Shown here: positions 1-8,535 of the stretch, in pieces
Position numbering within the stretch: the stretch's first letter is position 1
Layout of the letters: each line of letters opens with the position of its first letter
DNA from: Brevibacillus aydinogluensis
GTDB lineage: Bacteria > Bacillota > Bacilli > Brevibacillales > Brevibacillaceae
NCBI RefSeq assembly: GCF_031954365.1
Contig: NZ_JAUSVZ010000012.1
Reading direction: 5' to 3' (one strand)
Length of the DNA stretch: 64,000 bases
Translations under genes and position numbers: made by a program
Notes under the pieces: model-generated
What the model was told of the DNA's origin: nothing
What the model saw: the letters and a program-made list of their open reading frames with translations, nothing else
Database searches by the model: none

Positions 1-788
1 GCGGATTTTCCGTTGGCGTTGCGAGCGGCGATGATCGTTCGTTTATGCAGGGGTTGCCCCGATTCGTTGACTGTATCGAACGCCTGTGTCCGCGACGTCT
101 GAGGGGGTTGGGCCTTCTCCGCGGTCTTTGCTCCCGACCCGGCGTGCGGTTCCTGCGCCTGACTTGCAGCAGATTTGGGCTGATTGGTTCCGCTGTCGTT
201 CATCGCCAGTGCGGCCGGCTGCACCGTGGTCCCGTCCGGTGACGTCTGCCCGTCTGGTTGTTTTGCGGCAATGTCTGGATAGCCATACCCGGCGGCCGGG
301 CTTGCTACGGGCGTGTCAGGCGAAAGCAGGATGGACGGAGCGTCGGCAATTTGTCTGTCTTTCTGTTCCATATCGGCTTTGCTCTCGTGGTGCATGGCGT
401 TTTCCGTGGCGCCATCTTGCCCTGCCAGTTGGAACTGCTGGTAGCCGGCCACCCCGACCGCGAGCAGGATGGCGGCTGCGCCCACCCACGACAGTGAAGG
501 GAGGTAAGACGTCCAGCGGCGGAATTTCGCCTGTTTGGGTGACGGCGTGACGGATGCCGACGTGGCGTGAGGAGGAGCGCTTTGGCCAGCGGTTTGATAG
601 ATCGCCTGCATGATTTTCTCTTCCAAATCGGCCATCGGTTGAGGAACTTCTTTCAAGAATTGCACCTCCTCGCCGCTAGTCAATTGGGCTTCCATCCAGG
701 CGATACACTCATCGCACGTCTCGATATGGGAAAGCGTTTCGATGTCCGGCTCGTTTGTCCATGCTTTTCTAAATTCCTGGCAGTTCAT
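1..788 (-). CDS. Anti-sigma factor with zinc-finger N-terminus (partial at window edge)
   Basis: Read on the minus strand from ATG at 788, this frame stays open to the window edge (262 codons), so the C-terminus is missing. Near residues 21-28 it has a His-x3-Cys-x2-Cys motif (HIETCDEC), the zinc-binding signature of ZAS/zf-HC2 anti-sigma factors. A Pro/Lys-rich linker is followed by one transmembrane segment near residues 95-112 (VGAAAILLAVGVAGY) and a long Gln/Ala/Pro-rich outer region. The start overlaps the end of the ECF sigma gene by 20 nt, the usual translational coupling of a sigma factor with its membrane-bound inhibitor. Inferred role: it holds the sigma factor at the membrane until a signal releases it. 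The inducing signal cannot be read from the sequence. Confidence 0.85.
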   Translation of the reverse strand, partial: MNCQEFRKAWTNEPDIETLSHIETCDECIAWMEAQLTSGEEVQFLKEVPQPMADLEEKIMQAIYQTAGQSAPPHATSASVTPSPKQAKFRRWTSYLPSLSWVGAAAILLAVGVAGYQQFQLAGQDGATENAMHHESKADMEQKDRQIADAPSILLSPDTPVASPAAGYGYPDIAAKQPDGQTSPDGTTVQPAALAMNDSGTNQPKSAASQAQEPHAGSGAKTAEKAQPPQTSRTQAFDTVNESGQPLHKRTIIAARNANGKS

Positions 789-1338
789 GCACGAGCCCCC
801 CTTCCTTGCGAGTAAGCAGTTTGGCCAGTTCTTGGCGAGCGCGCAGATAGCGGACACGGGCCGTTGACTCGGCGATGCCGAGCAGCGACGCAATTTTTTC
901 AAACGGATATTCGTGCGTGCAGCGCAGCACGATTACTTCCCGATACGATTCGGACAACATCGAAAATGCTTTCTCAATCTCCCGGCGGCGCTCCTTGTTC
1001 AAGAGGGAGTCCTGCGGTGATTCGTCGCTCGCCTGGGAGGGGACGTACGCCAGTTGTTCGTCGGATTCGTGAAACTTGCGCCGGCGCAGGAAGTCGATGG
1101 TCTTGTTTCGCGCCAGCGTATACAGCCAGGAGGAAAACTGGCTGTCCCCACGAAAGCTGGAGAGTTTTTCATACGCTTTGACGAAGACTTCCTGGGTCAA
1201 ATCTTCCGCATCGGAGCGGTTGTTTACCATTTTGTAGATAAACACGTAAATCATGTGCTGATACCGCTGAATCAGCTCGCGGTACGCTTCGATGTCGCCT
1301 TGCAGAATCCGCTGAATGATTTCGGCGTCGGATTGCAT
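769..1338 (-). CDS. ECF-type RNA polymerase sigma factor
   Basis: 189 residues, a normal length for group 4 (ECF) sigma factors. The sigma-2 core-binding and -10 recognition region is visible as DAEDLTQEVFVKAYEKL, and the sigma-4 helix-turn-helix lies near the C-terminus (FEKIASLLGIAESTARVRYL). The ATG at 1338 was chosen because GGAAGGGAGG lies just upstream; the frame could extend to 1404, but those extra residues do not look like sigma sequence. The 3' end overlaps the anti-sigma gene. It lies 52 nt downstream of the XPB-helicase gene on the same strand, so co-transcription is possible. The regulon cannot be assigned from this window. Confidence 0.9.
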   Translation of the reverse strand: MQSDAEIIQRILQGDIEAYRELIQRYQHMIYVFIYKMVNNRSDAEDLTQEVFVKAYEKLSSFRGDSQFSSWLYTLARNKTIDFLRRRKFHESDEQLAYVPSQASDESPQDSLLNKERRREIEKAFSMLSESYREVIVLRCTHEYPFEKIASLLGIAESTARVRYLRARQELAKLLTRKEGGLVHELPGI

Positions 1339-1390
1339 TGAATCTCCGGCCTCCCTTCCTCTATGAGACGCTGGTATCGATCCGAATGTT

Positions 1391-3070
1391 TCAATCCAGC
1401 GCATCCATTTCTATCACGTCGTAGTGGTATCCCTGTTCCACCAGAAACAATTGCCGGTGAAGCGCAAATTCCTGTTCGCGTGTGTCCCGAGTGACCAGCG
1501 TGTAAAAATAGGCGGCGTTGTCGCGCTCTTTGGGACGCAGAATGCGACCGAGCCGCTGCGCTTCTTCCTGGCGCGAGCCGAATGTGCCGGATATCTGGAT
1601 GGCAACATTGGCATCCGGCAGGTCGACGGCAAAGTTGGCCACCTTGGAGACGGCGAGCCGGGTAATCTCGCCGCGCTTGAACTGGCGGTACAGCGCCTCC
1701 CGTTCCTTTTCCGGCACCTTGCCCGTAATCAGCGGGAGGTTCAGCGCTTCGGCAAGCTGCTGGAGCTGTCCCACGTACTGGCCGATGATCAGGACGCGGT
1801 CGTCGGCGTGACGCTCCAGCAGATGGCGCACGACCTGGAGCTTGCGCGGATTCTCCGCCGCGATCCGGAATTTTTGCCGCGCGTTGGCCCGGGCGTAAGC
1901 CTCCCGTCCGTTCGCTTCAAACGGCAGCCGAATTTCCTGGCAGCGCGCTTCCGCAATCCAGCCTTGTTCCTCCAGGGCTTTCCACGGCATTTCGTACTTT
2001 TTCGGCCCGATCAGGGTAAACACGTCTTCTTCCCGGCCGTCCTCCCGCACCAGTGTGGCCGTCAGTCCGAGCCGGCGCGTCGCCTGAATCCCGGAGGTGA
2101 CGCGGAAGACGGGAGCGGGCAGCAGGTGCACTTCGTCGTAGATCACCAAGCCCCATTCCCGTTCTGAGAACAGGCGCATGTGGGGATACGAATCGTCCGC
2201 TTTTGAACGGTATGTCAGGATCTGATAGGTGGCTACGGTAATCGGTTTGACCTCTTTCCGTTCGCCTGTGTATTCACCGATCTGTGAGGGATCGAGGTCA
2301 GTCTTGTCGATCAGCTCGGCGATCCACTGCCGGACCGATGTGGTGTTGGTCGTCAGGATCAATGTGGCCGTCTGGAGCTGGCAGATCGCTCCCAGGCCGA
2401 TGATCGTCTTGCCCGCGCCGCACGGCAGCACCAGCACGCCGCTGCCGCCAGTGGCAGCACCGGCGGCGTGGAAGGCATCCACCGCCTCCTGCTGGTACGG
2501 CCGCAGCGCAAACGGCCGGCCGCTGGCGGTCACTTCCCGCAGCGCGACGGGACAGGCTTCGCCGGATGTATAGCCGGCCACGTCCTGGACGGGGTAGCCG
2601 AGCCGGATCAGCTCCTGTTTGATCAGCCCGCGGGCGTATGGTTTGACGCGCCAGACGGCCGGATTCACCTGTCCTTCCAGCAGGCTGCTCACCGCCTTGT
2701 ATCCGGTCAGCTCAGCCAGCAGGGGCACATCGTCGCCGGTCAACAGCAGGTGATCGCCGTCTTTTTCCAAGCGAATCAGGCCGTACCGTCCCATCGTTTC
2801 GGCGATTTCCCGGACGATGGACGGCGGAACTCCGTATTTACTATACGTGCTCAAGACGCCGGTTACCTGCTCCGCCGTCAGGCCCCCTGCTGCTGCGTTC
2901 CACAGGGAGAGCGGGGTAATCCGGTATGTGTGTATGTACTCCGGGCTTTTGATCAGTTCGGCAAAGCCGGACAGCGCCTGCCGGACTTCCGCAAACAGCG
3001 GATGCTGCGCTTCCAGCAGGATGGTGCGATCGCTTTGCACGATCAGCGGCAACTCGGGACGGTACGACAC
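1391..3070 (-). CDS. XPB/Ssl2-type DNA repair helicase (superfamily 2)
   Basis: About 559 residues. The N-terminal third is the helicase-associated domain of bacterial XPB proteins. A RecA-like domain follows with Walker A (LPCGAGKTIIG, near residue 220), a DEVH box (YDEVHLLPA) and motif III (LGLTATLVRED). The second RecA domain ends in motif VI (QRLGRILRP). Bacterial XPB homologues are ATP-dependent 3'-5' DNA translocases linked to nucleotide excision repair, known from mycobacteria and some Bacillota. The GTG at 3070 has AGAGGTG six bases upstream; an alternative GTG at 3079 has almost no spacer. It is probably the first gene of a unit running into the ECF sigma gene, which is unusual company. 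Confidence 0.88.
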   Translation of the reverse strand: MSYRPELPLIVQSDRTILLEAQHPLFAEVRQALSGFAELIKSPEYIHTYRITPLSLWNAAAGGLTAEQVTGVLSTYSKYGVPPSIVREIAETMGRYGLIRLEKDGDHLLLTGDDVPLLAELTGYKAVSSLLEGQVNPAVWRVKPYARGLIKQELIRLGYPVQDVAGYTSGEACPVALREVTASGRPFALRPYQQEAVDAFHAAGAATGGSGVLVLPCGAGKTIIGLGAICQLQTATLILTTNTTSVRQWIAELIDKTDLDPSQIGEYTGERKEVKPITVATYQILTYRSKADDSYPHMRLFSEREWGLVIYDEVHLLPAPVFRVTSGIQATRRLGLTATLVREDGREEDVFTLIGPKKYEMPWKALEEQGWIAEARCQEIRLPFEANGREAYARANARQKFRIAAENPRKLQVVRHLLERHADDRVLIIGQYVGQLQQLAEALNLPLITGKVPEKEREALYRQFKRGEITRLAVSKVANFAVDLPDANVAIQISGTFGSRQEEAQRLGRILRPKERDNAAYFYTLVTRDTREQEFALHRQLFLVEQGYHYDVIEMDALD

Positions 3071-3252
3071 ATTCTTCACCTCTGCGGCTTTGTGGTCTCC
3101 ATGTTCATACAGTCAATCGTATCACAATCGGAAGGCGAATGAAAAACGGGTTTGCCGCCGTCGCGCTGCCGCGCTTTTGACAGGAACGGGCAACATTTGG
3201 CCGCCCGTGGGTTACACTAACGCAAGAAAACGGGCAAAGGAGTAGGGACGGC

Positions 3253-4566
3253 ATGGCGATATGGAGTGCCTTTTTCAATCTGGTCCTGGTCGCATTTCTC
3301 GTCTTTCTCAACGGCTTTTTCGTGGCGACCGAATTTGCCATCGTGAAGGTGAGGGAATCGCGCATCGCCCAACTGGTAGCGGAAGGAAACAGGCGGGCGG
3401 GCGACGTCGAACTGGTGCTGGACAACCTGGATGCCTACCTGTCCGCCACCCAGCTGGGGATCACGCTGGCGTCGCTCGGACTGGGCTGGCTGGGGGAACC
3501 GGCCGTCGCCCATCTGCTCCACCCTGTCTTCCGCTACTTTGGGCTGAACGAGACGTTGGTCGGCAGCATCTCCTTTATCGTCGCGTTCTCCATCATTACT
3601 TTTTTGCACATCGTGCTGGGCGAGCTGGCGCCAAAATCGCTGGCCATCCAGCGCTCCGAGAAGGTCTCGATGTTCGTGGCCCGTCCCATCCGGATGTTTT
3701 ACAAGCTGATGTACCCGTTTATCGCCTTTCTCAACTGGGCGGCGGCCAAGATTCTCAGGATGCTCGGCATTAGCATGGAACCGCATCAGGAAGCGCACAC
3801 GGAAGAAGAAATCCGCATCCTTGTCAACGAGAGCCACAAAAGCGGCCTGATCGACCAGACCGAGCTGATGCTGGTGGACAATATCTTTGATTTTTCGGAG
3901 ACAATGGCCCGGGAGATCATGGTGCCGCGCACGGACATGGTGGTGCTCAACCTGCGCGACCCGTTAGAAGATAACATCAAGGTCGTGCAAAACGGCCGCT
4001 TTACCCGCTACCCGGTGGTGGACGGGGACAAGGACCACGTGGTCGGCAGTTTGCATATCAAGGATTTGTTGACAAGCCTGCTGGAAGGGGAGCAAAAAAG
4101 CCTGGAGCAGTTGAGCCGCCCAGTGCTGACCGTTCCGGAGACGATATCCATCAGCCGGCTTTTGACCATGCTGCAAAAACAGCGCAGCCAGATGGCGATT
4201 ATCATCGACGAGTACGGCGGAACGGCGGGTCTGGTTACGGTGGAAGACATAATGGAAGAAATTGTCGGCGACATTCAGGATGAATTTGACGACGAGCGGC
4301 CGGAAATCGAGCGGAAAGACGACCTGCTGTCGCTGGACGGCCGCATGCTGCTGGAAGAGGTAAACGACTACCTCGGGCTTGATCTGGACGACAGTGAGGT
4401 GGACACGCTGGCCGGCTGGATCTACATGCAGATCGACCATCCGCCGCGCGTGGGCGACGTGGTCAGAGACGGCGGCTACGAATTCATCGTCGGCGAGGTG
4501 GACCATTACCGAATCACCCGTGTATGGGTAAAAAGAGGAACGAAGGAAGCGGGGCAACAAGCGTAA
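3253..4566 (+). CDS. HlyC/CorC (CNNM) family membrane protein, copy 1
   Basis: 437 residues. The N-terminal DUF21 (CNNM) membrane domain has about four helices (FLVFLNGFFVATEFAIVKVR is the family's first helix and turn). A CBS-domain pair follows at roughly 200-340 (MVPRTDMVVL; MAIIIDEYGGTAGLVTVEDI), then a C-terminal CorC_HlyC domain (DEVDTLAGWI). These proteins are implicated in Mg2+ or Co2+ transport or efflux, with CBS domains sensing adenine nucleotides. The name hemolysin is historical. SD GGAG lies upstream of ATG 3253. A paralogue of the same architecture lies at 26259-27629. It stands alone, with the next operon's promoter 20-30 nt downstream. Confidence 0.9.
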   Translation: MAIWSAFFNLVLVAFLVFLNGFFVATEFAIVKVRESRIAQLVAEGNRRAGDVELVLDNLDAYLSATQLGITLASLGLGWLGEPAVAHLLHPVFRYFGLNETLVGSISFIVAFSIITFLHIVLGELAPKSLAIQRSEKVSMFVARPIRMFYKLMYPFIAFLNWAAAKILRMLGISMEPHQEAHTEEEIRILVNESHKSGLIDQTELMLVDNIFDFSETMAREIMVPRTDMVVLNLRDPLEDNIKVVQNGRFTRYPVVDGDKDHVVGSLHIKDLLTSLLEGEQKSLEQLSRPVLTVPETISISRLLTMLQKQRSQMAIIIDEYGGTAGLVTVEDIMEEIVGDIQDEFDDERPEIERKDDLLSLDGRMLLEEVNDYLGLDLDDSEVDTLAGWIYMQIDHPPRVGDVVRDGGYEFIVGEVDHYRITRVWVKRGTKEAGQQA

Positions 4567-4572
4567 AACATC

Positions 4573-4600
4573 TTTTCAACGCCGCAAAGTATGCTATAAT
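4573..4600 (+). promoter_or_regulatory. Extended -10 promoter for the ABC importer operon
   Basis: TGCTATAAT (4592-4600) is a strong extended -10, with a weak TTTTCA at -35. It lies about 55 nt upstream of the first lipoprotein gene. No T-box or other riboswitch fold fits in the short leader. Confidence 0.6.
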
Positions 4601-4654
4601 GGAACACATGTTTTTCTGTTATTGCAGAGTGAGAGCTTAGAGGAGGAAGAACAG

Positions 4655-5662
4655 ATGAGACGAGCTGTACATGCTGTACTGGCCGCATGTCTGTCGATTG
4701 CACTGACGGCGTGTGGCAACCAATCCGGCCAACAGACGGACGCAACCGCGACCGCTGCCAACGGCCAGCAAATGGTGAAGCTGGGGTTGACCCAATTCGT
4801 GGAACACCCGGCGCTGGATGCGATCCGCCAGGGAATTGTAGACGGATTGAAAGCAGCCGGATATGAAGAAGGCAAAAACGTGGAGCTGGATTATCAGAAC
4901 GCCCACGGTGACATGAACAACACGGTCTCGATTGCACAAAAATTCGCCGGTGACGGTAAGGACCTGGTCGTGGCCATCGCTACGCCATCCGCTCAGGCAG
5001 CAGCCAAGGCGATTACGGATAAGCCCGTGATCTTCAGTTCCGTGACGGACCCGCTGTCCGCCCAACTGGTCAGCAACCTGGAGAAGCCGGACAAAAACGT
5101 GACCGGCACCTCTGACAAGGTGTCGATGGAGCAGCAGCTGGAGCTGGTCAAACGCTTCCTGCCAAACCTGAAAAAGCTGGGCGTCATCTACACCACGTCG
5201 GAAGTGAATTCCGAGGTGCAGGTGAAGGAACTGGAAGAAGCGGCGAAAAAACAAGGGGTCGAGGTCGTCAAGGCAGGCATCTCCCAGCTGTCCGAAGTGC
5301 AGCTCGCAGCCCAGGGACTGGCCGGCAAGACGGAGGCCATCTTCATCCCGATTGACAACACCGTGGTCTCTTCATTTGAAGCGGTGTTGGGCGCGGCGGA
5401 ACAGCACAAGGTGCCGGTTTTCGCTTCCGACACGGATACGGTAAAACGTGGAGCCGTGGCCACCTACGGCATTGATTACTACCAGATCGGCAAGCAGACC
5501 GGAGAGATGGCCGTCCGCATTTTGAAGGGACAGAAAGTGGCCGACACGCCGGTGGAAGTGTCCAAACAGACCGAGCTGTACATCAACGAGACGGCAGCTG
5601 CCAACTTTGGCATTGCCATTCCCGATGAATTAAAACAGCAGGCGAAAGAAATCTTCAAGTAG
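4655..5662 (+). CDS. ABC transporter substrate-binding lipoprotein, copy 1
   Basis: 335 residues, starting at ATG 4655 behind AGAGGAGGAAG. A short signal peptide ends in a lipobox (SIALTAC), so the mature protein should be lipid-anchored outside the membrane. The rest is a two-lobed periplasmic-binding fold of the PF04392 type (ABC substrate-binding protein; VEHPALDAIRQG, IATPSAQAAAKAI, SVTDPLSAQLV). Relatives in streptococci bind aromatic amino acids, so tryptophan or tyrosine is a possible ligand, but the ligand cannot be read here. A close paralogue follows immediately, then the permease and ATPase. A strong hairpin terminator right after this gene suggests the receptor is made in excess or separately from the transporter. 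Confidence 0.88.
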   Translation: MRRAVHAVLAACLSIALTACGNQSGQQTDATATAANGQQMVKLGLTQFVEHPALDAIRQGIVDGLKAAGYEEGKNVELDYQNAHGDMNNTVSIAQKFAGDGKDLVVAIATPSAQAAAKAITDKPVIFSSVTDPLSAQLVSNLEKPDKNVTGTSDKVSMEQQLELVKRFLPNLKKLGVIYTTSEVNSEVQVKELEEAAKKQGVEVVKAGISQLSEVQLAAQGLAGKTEAIFIPIDNTVVSSFEAVLGAAEQHKVPVFASDTDTVKRGAVATYGIDYYQIGKQTGEMAVRILKGQKVADTPVEVSKQTELYINETAAANFGIAIPDELKQQAKEIFK

Positions 5663-5690
5663 AAAAAGAGAGCCTTGCTCTCTTTTTCTG
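5663..5690 (+). terminator. Intrinsic terminator between the two receptor genes
   Basis: A perfect 11-bp stem (AAAAAGAGAGC / GCTCTCTTTTT) with a 3-nt loop, starting directly after the stop codon. It has a T run on one strand and an A run on the other, so it can work both ways. It separates receptor 1 from the rest of the operon. Confidence 0.85.
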
Positions 5691-5691
5691 T

Positions 5692-5719
5692 TTGAATTGT
5701 GTTTCCATCGTGGTAAAAT
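5692..5719 (+). promoter_or_regulatory. Promoter for the second receptor, permease and ATPase
   Basis: TTGAAT (5692-5697) and TAAAAT (5714-5719), 16 nt apart, lie just after the terminator and 34 nt before the second lipoprotein ATG. This supports independent expression of the downstream three genes. Confidence 0.55.
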
Positions 5720-5752
5720 GAAAAAAATTTTATAATTAGGGGGGTTTTTTAC

Positions 5753-6784
5753 ATGAGAAAGCAAAAGTATTGGCATGTCGTCCAGAAAATTCTGTGTCCT
5801 TTGCTACTTTTATCCGTTGCAGCGTGTGGGCAGCAAAGTGCTCCGGCGGACAGTCAGCCGGCCAACGATCCTGCCCAGGATACGAAGCAATTGAAGGTGG
5901 GCATCGTGCAGATCGTGGAGCATCCGGCACTTGATGCGGCGCGGGAAGGCTTCATTGCCAAGCTGGGGCAAAACGGCTACGAGAAAGACAAACAGGTGGT
6001 CTACGACATCAAGTCGGCCCAAGGTAACATGGATCAGGCTGTGCAGATCGCGCAGAAGTTTCAGGCGGACAACGTCGATCTGATCCTGGCCATCGCCACG
6101 CCGGCCGCTCAGGCAGCCGCTCAGGTGACCAAGGATATTCCAATTCTCTTCACCGCCGTGACCGATCCGGTGGCGGCTTCGCTGGTGCAAACCATGGAAA
6201 ATCCGGGCGGCAATGTGACCGGCACGACGGACATGAACCCGGTGGAAGAGCAGTTGAAGCTGGTACAGGAGCTGAAGGCGGACGCCAAGACGGTCGGCAT
6301 CATCTACAACTCCGGCGAGGTAAACTCCAAGGTACAGGTGGATGCAGCCAAAGCCGCAGCGGAAAAACTGGGCCTGACCATCCGTGAAGCAGCCATCACC
6401 AGCCCGACGGAAGTGAAGCAGGCAGCCGAATCGATGGTCGGCAAAGTGGACGCATTCTACATCCCGACCGACAACATGGTGGTCTCCTCCATCTCTGCGG
6501 TGATCGGAGTGGCGGAGTCGCAAAAAATCCCGGTGGTGGCCGGCGAGGAAAACTCCGTGAAGAGCGGCGCAATCGCTACCTATGGCATTGACTACAGCAA
6601 ACTGGGCGAACAGACCGCCGACATGGCGGCCAAAATCCTCAAAGGGGAAGCTCAACCGGCCAGCATGCCTGTAGAGAAGCAGGCGGAGATGAAGCTGGTG
6701 CTGAACAAAAAAGCGGCGGAAAAAATGGGCGTACCCCTTCCGCAATCCCTGCTCGACCGGGCAGCTGAAGTGGTCGAGCAATAA
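5753..6784 (+). CDS. ABC transporter substrate-binding lipoprotein, copy 2
   Basis: 343 residues, starting behind an AGGGGGG ribosome site. The signal peptide ends in a lipobox (LLSVAAC). It aligns with copy 1 over the full length (VEHPALDAAREG, IATPAAQAAAQV, VTDPVAASLVQT), so the pair arose by tandem duplication. Divergence is clear in the N-terminal linker and in several lobe-2 segments, so the two may differ in ligand or affinity. The permease gene starts 21 nt after its stop. Probable role: delivers an amino-acid-like solute to the transporter. Confidence 0.88.
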   Translation: MRKQKYWHVVQKILCPLLLLSVAACGQQSAPADSQPANDPAQDTKQLKVGIVQIVEHPALDAAREGFIAKLGQNGYEKDKQVVYDIKSAQGNMDQAVQIAQKFQADNVDLILAIATPAAQAAAQVTKDIPILFTAVTDPVAASLVQTMENPGGNVTGTTDMNPVEEQLKLVQELKADAKTVGIIYNSGEVNSKVQVDAAKAAAEKLGLTIREAAITSPTEVKQAAESMVGKVDAFYIPTDNMVVSSISAVIGVAESQKIPVVAGEENSVKSGAIATYGIDYSKLGEQTADMAAKILKGEAQPASMPVEKQAEMKLVLNKKAAEKMGVPLPQSLLDRAAEVVEQ

Positions 6785-6805
6785 TCGCAGCAACAGGAGG
6801 ACGCT

Positions 6806-7738
6806 ATGAACCTGGCATATCTCGGAGCAATCGAACAGGGCTTGCTGTTTGCGATCATGGCCCTGGGCGTGTATCTGACCTTTCGCATCTTGAATTTTCC
6901 TGACCTGACCGTGGACGGCAGCTTTGCGCTGGGCGGTGCGCTGGCAGCCAAGCTGATCATTGACGGCATGAATCCGTTTCTCGCCACCCTGGCGGCCTTT
7001 GTCGCCGGCGCAGCGGCGGGAGTGTTTACGGGACTTTTGCACACCAAGGGGAAAATCAATGGACTCTTGGCCGGGATTTTGACGATGATCGCGCTGTACT
7101 CGATCAACCTGCGCATCATGGAGAAAGCCAACCTGCCGCTTCTTCGCGAGGAAACGCTTTACACGTTTGTCAAAAACCTCGGTGTCCCCAATGTGACCGT
7201 GGGCGGGGAGGTGCTGTTGACCGGTGTGGCAATTGTATTTTTCATTGGTATTCTGCTGCTGAAAGCACTGATTGATTGGTTCCTGCACACCGACCTTGGC
7301 CTCGATCTGAGGGCGACGGGCGACAATCCGAAGATGATCCGCAGTTTCGGCATCAACACCGACACGACCACGATCATCGGCCTGGCCTTGTCCAACGCGC
7401 TGGTGGCCGTCTCCGGCGCCTTGGTGGCGCAGTACCAGGGCTTTGCCGACGTGGGCATGGGGATCGGGATGATTGTGATCGGTCTGGCCTCCGTTATTGT
7501 CGGGGAAGTGTTGTTTGGCAGCTCCTCCATTGTCCGGGCGACCATCGCCGTCATCGGCGGCTCGCTCGTCTACCGGCTGGTGATTGCCCTGGCGCTGAAC
7601 AAAGGGCTCAATCCGTCCGACATGAAGCTGATTACCGCGCTGATCGTGATCATCGCCCTGACGGTGCCGACGTTTGCCAAAGGCGTGTGGAAAAGACAAG
7701 GGTTCCGTGCGGTGAAAGGGGGGAACGGCGATGCTTAG
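6806..7738 (+). CDS. ABC transporter permease (BPD_transp_2 type)
   Basis: 310 residues with eight or more hydrophobic helices. The sequence resembles the branched-chain-amino-acid-type permease fold (TFRILNFPDLTVDGSFALGG; GDNPKMIRSFGIN cytoplasmic loop, the probable coupling helix). SD AGGAGG lies upstream of ATG 6806. It is one permease for an importer that would act as a homodimer. The ATPase gene overlaps it by 8 nt, so the two are translationally coupled. Confidence 0.88.
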   Translation: MNLAYLGAIEQGLLFAIMALGVYLTFRILNFPDLTVDGSFALGGALAAKLIIDGMNPFLATLAAFVAGAAAGVFTGLLHTKGKINGLLAGILTMIALYSINLRIMEKANLPLLREETLYTFVKNLGVPNVTVGGEVLLTGVAIVFFIGILLLKALIDWFLHTDLGLDLRATGDNPKMIRSFGINTDTTTIIGLALSNALVAVSGALVAQYQGFADVGMGIGMIVIGLASVIVGEVLFGSSSIVRATIAVIGGSLVYRLVIALALNKGLNPSDMKLITALIVIIALTVPTFAKGVWKRQGFRAVKGGNGDA

Positions 7739-8525
7739 GATTTCCGGCGTACGCAAAGTATTCAACGAGGGAACTGTCAACGTGAAGGTGGCGTTACGGG
7801 AAATCAACCTGCACGTCGCCCCCGGCGATTTTGTCACCGTAATCGGCAGCAACGGGGCCGGGAAATCGACGCTGATGAACATTATTTCCGGCGGATTGAT
7901 TCCCGACAAGGGCACCGTGACGATTGACGGCAAGGACGTCACCCGGCTGGGTGAGCACCAGCGTGCCACCTTTGTCGGCCGCGTGTTCCAAGACCCGATG
8001 GCGGGCACGGCACCCAACATGACCATCGAGGAAAACCTGGCCATCGCCTACGGCCGCGGCCGGCGGCGTACACTGTCGTTTGGCGTTACCAACCGCAAGC
8101 GGGAGCTGTTCCGCGAGCACTTGAAACAGCTCGACCAGGGGCTGGAGAACCGTTTGAAGACCAAGGTGGGCTTCCTCTCCGGGGGCCAGCGCCAGGCGCT
8201 CAGCCTGTTAATGGCGACGTTTACGGAGCCGAAAATCCTGCTGTTGGACGAACACACGGCGGCCCTGGACCCGAAACGCGCACAGCTGATCGTCGAGCTG
8301 ACCCGCAAGATCGTGGAGCAGCACCAGCTGACGACGATCATGGTCACGCATAACATGGAACAGGCGCTGAACATGGGCAACCGTCTCTTGATGATGCACG
8401 AGGGCAGCATCATTCTGGACATTCCGGAGGAGAAAAAACGGAAGATGAAGCCGCAGGACCTGCTGCAGGCGTTTGAAGCGGCGCGTGGCGAATCGTTCAG
8501 CGAAGACCGCTACCTGCTGTCGTAA
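7731..8525 (+). CDS. ABC transporter ATP-binding protein
   Basis: 264 residues with the complete set of nucleotide-binding motifs: Walker A GSNGAGKST near residue 38, signature LSGGQRQ near 145, Walker B KILLLDEHTAAL near 167 (His follows the catalytic Glu) and the H-loop TH. Start ATG 7731 lies inside the permease gene. It powers the importer encoded by the three upstream genes. A hairpin terminator follows within 25 nt. Confidence 0.92.
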   Translation: MLRISGVRKVFNEGTVNVKVALREINLHVAPGDFVTVIGSNGAGKSTLMNIISGGLIPDKGTVTIDGKDVTRLGEHQRATFVGRVFQDPMAGTAPNMTIEENLAIAYGRGRRRTLSFGVTNRKRELFREHLKQLDQGLENRLKTKVGFLSGGQRQALSLLMATFTEPKILLLDEHTAALDPKRAQLIVELTRKIVEQHQLTTIMVTHNMEQALNMGNRLLMMHEGSIILDIPEEKKRKMKPQDLLQAFEAARGESFSEDRYLLS

Positions 8526-8535
8526 CGCGCATCGT

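Noticed and set aside
4567..4654. Possible T-box or riboswitch in front of the ABC importer
   Set aside because: The leader is under 60 nt from the -10 and shows no specifier hairpin or T-box sequence.
5810..8044. A 744-codon minus-strand frame antisense to the ABC operon
   Set aside because: Its codons mirror the plus-strand genes, it has no ribosome site or recognisable domain, and it is rich in His, Arg and Gln as antisense frames of GC-rich genes are.
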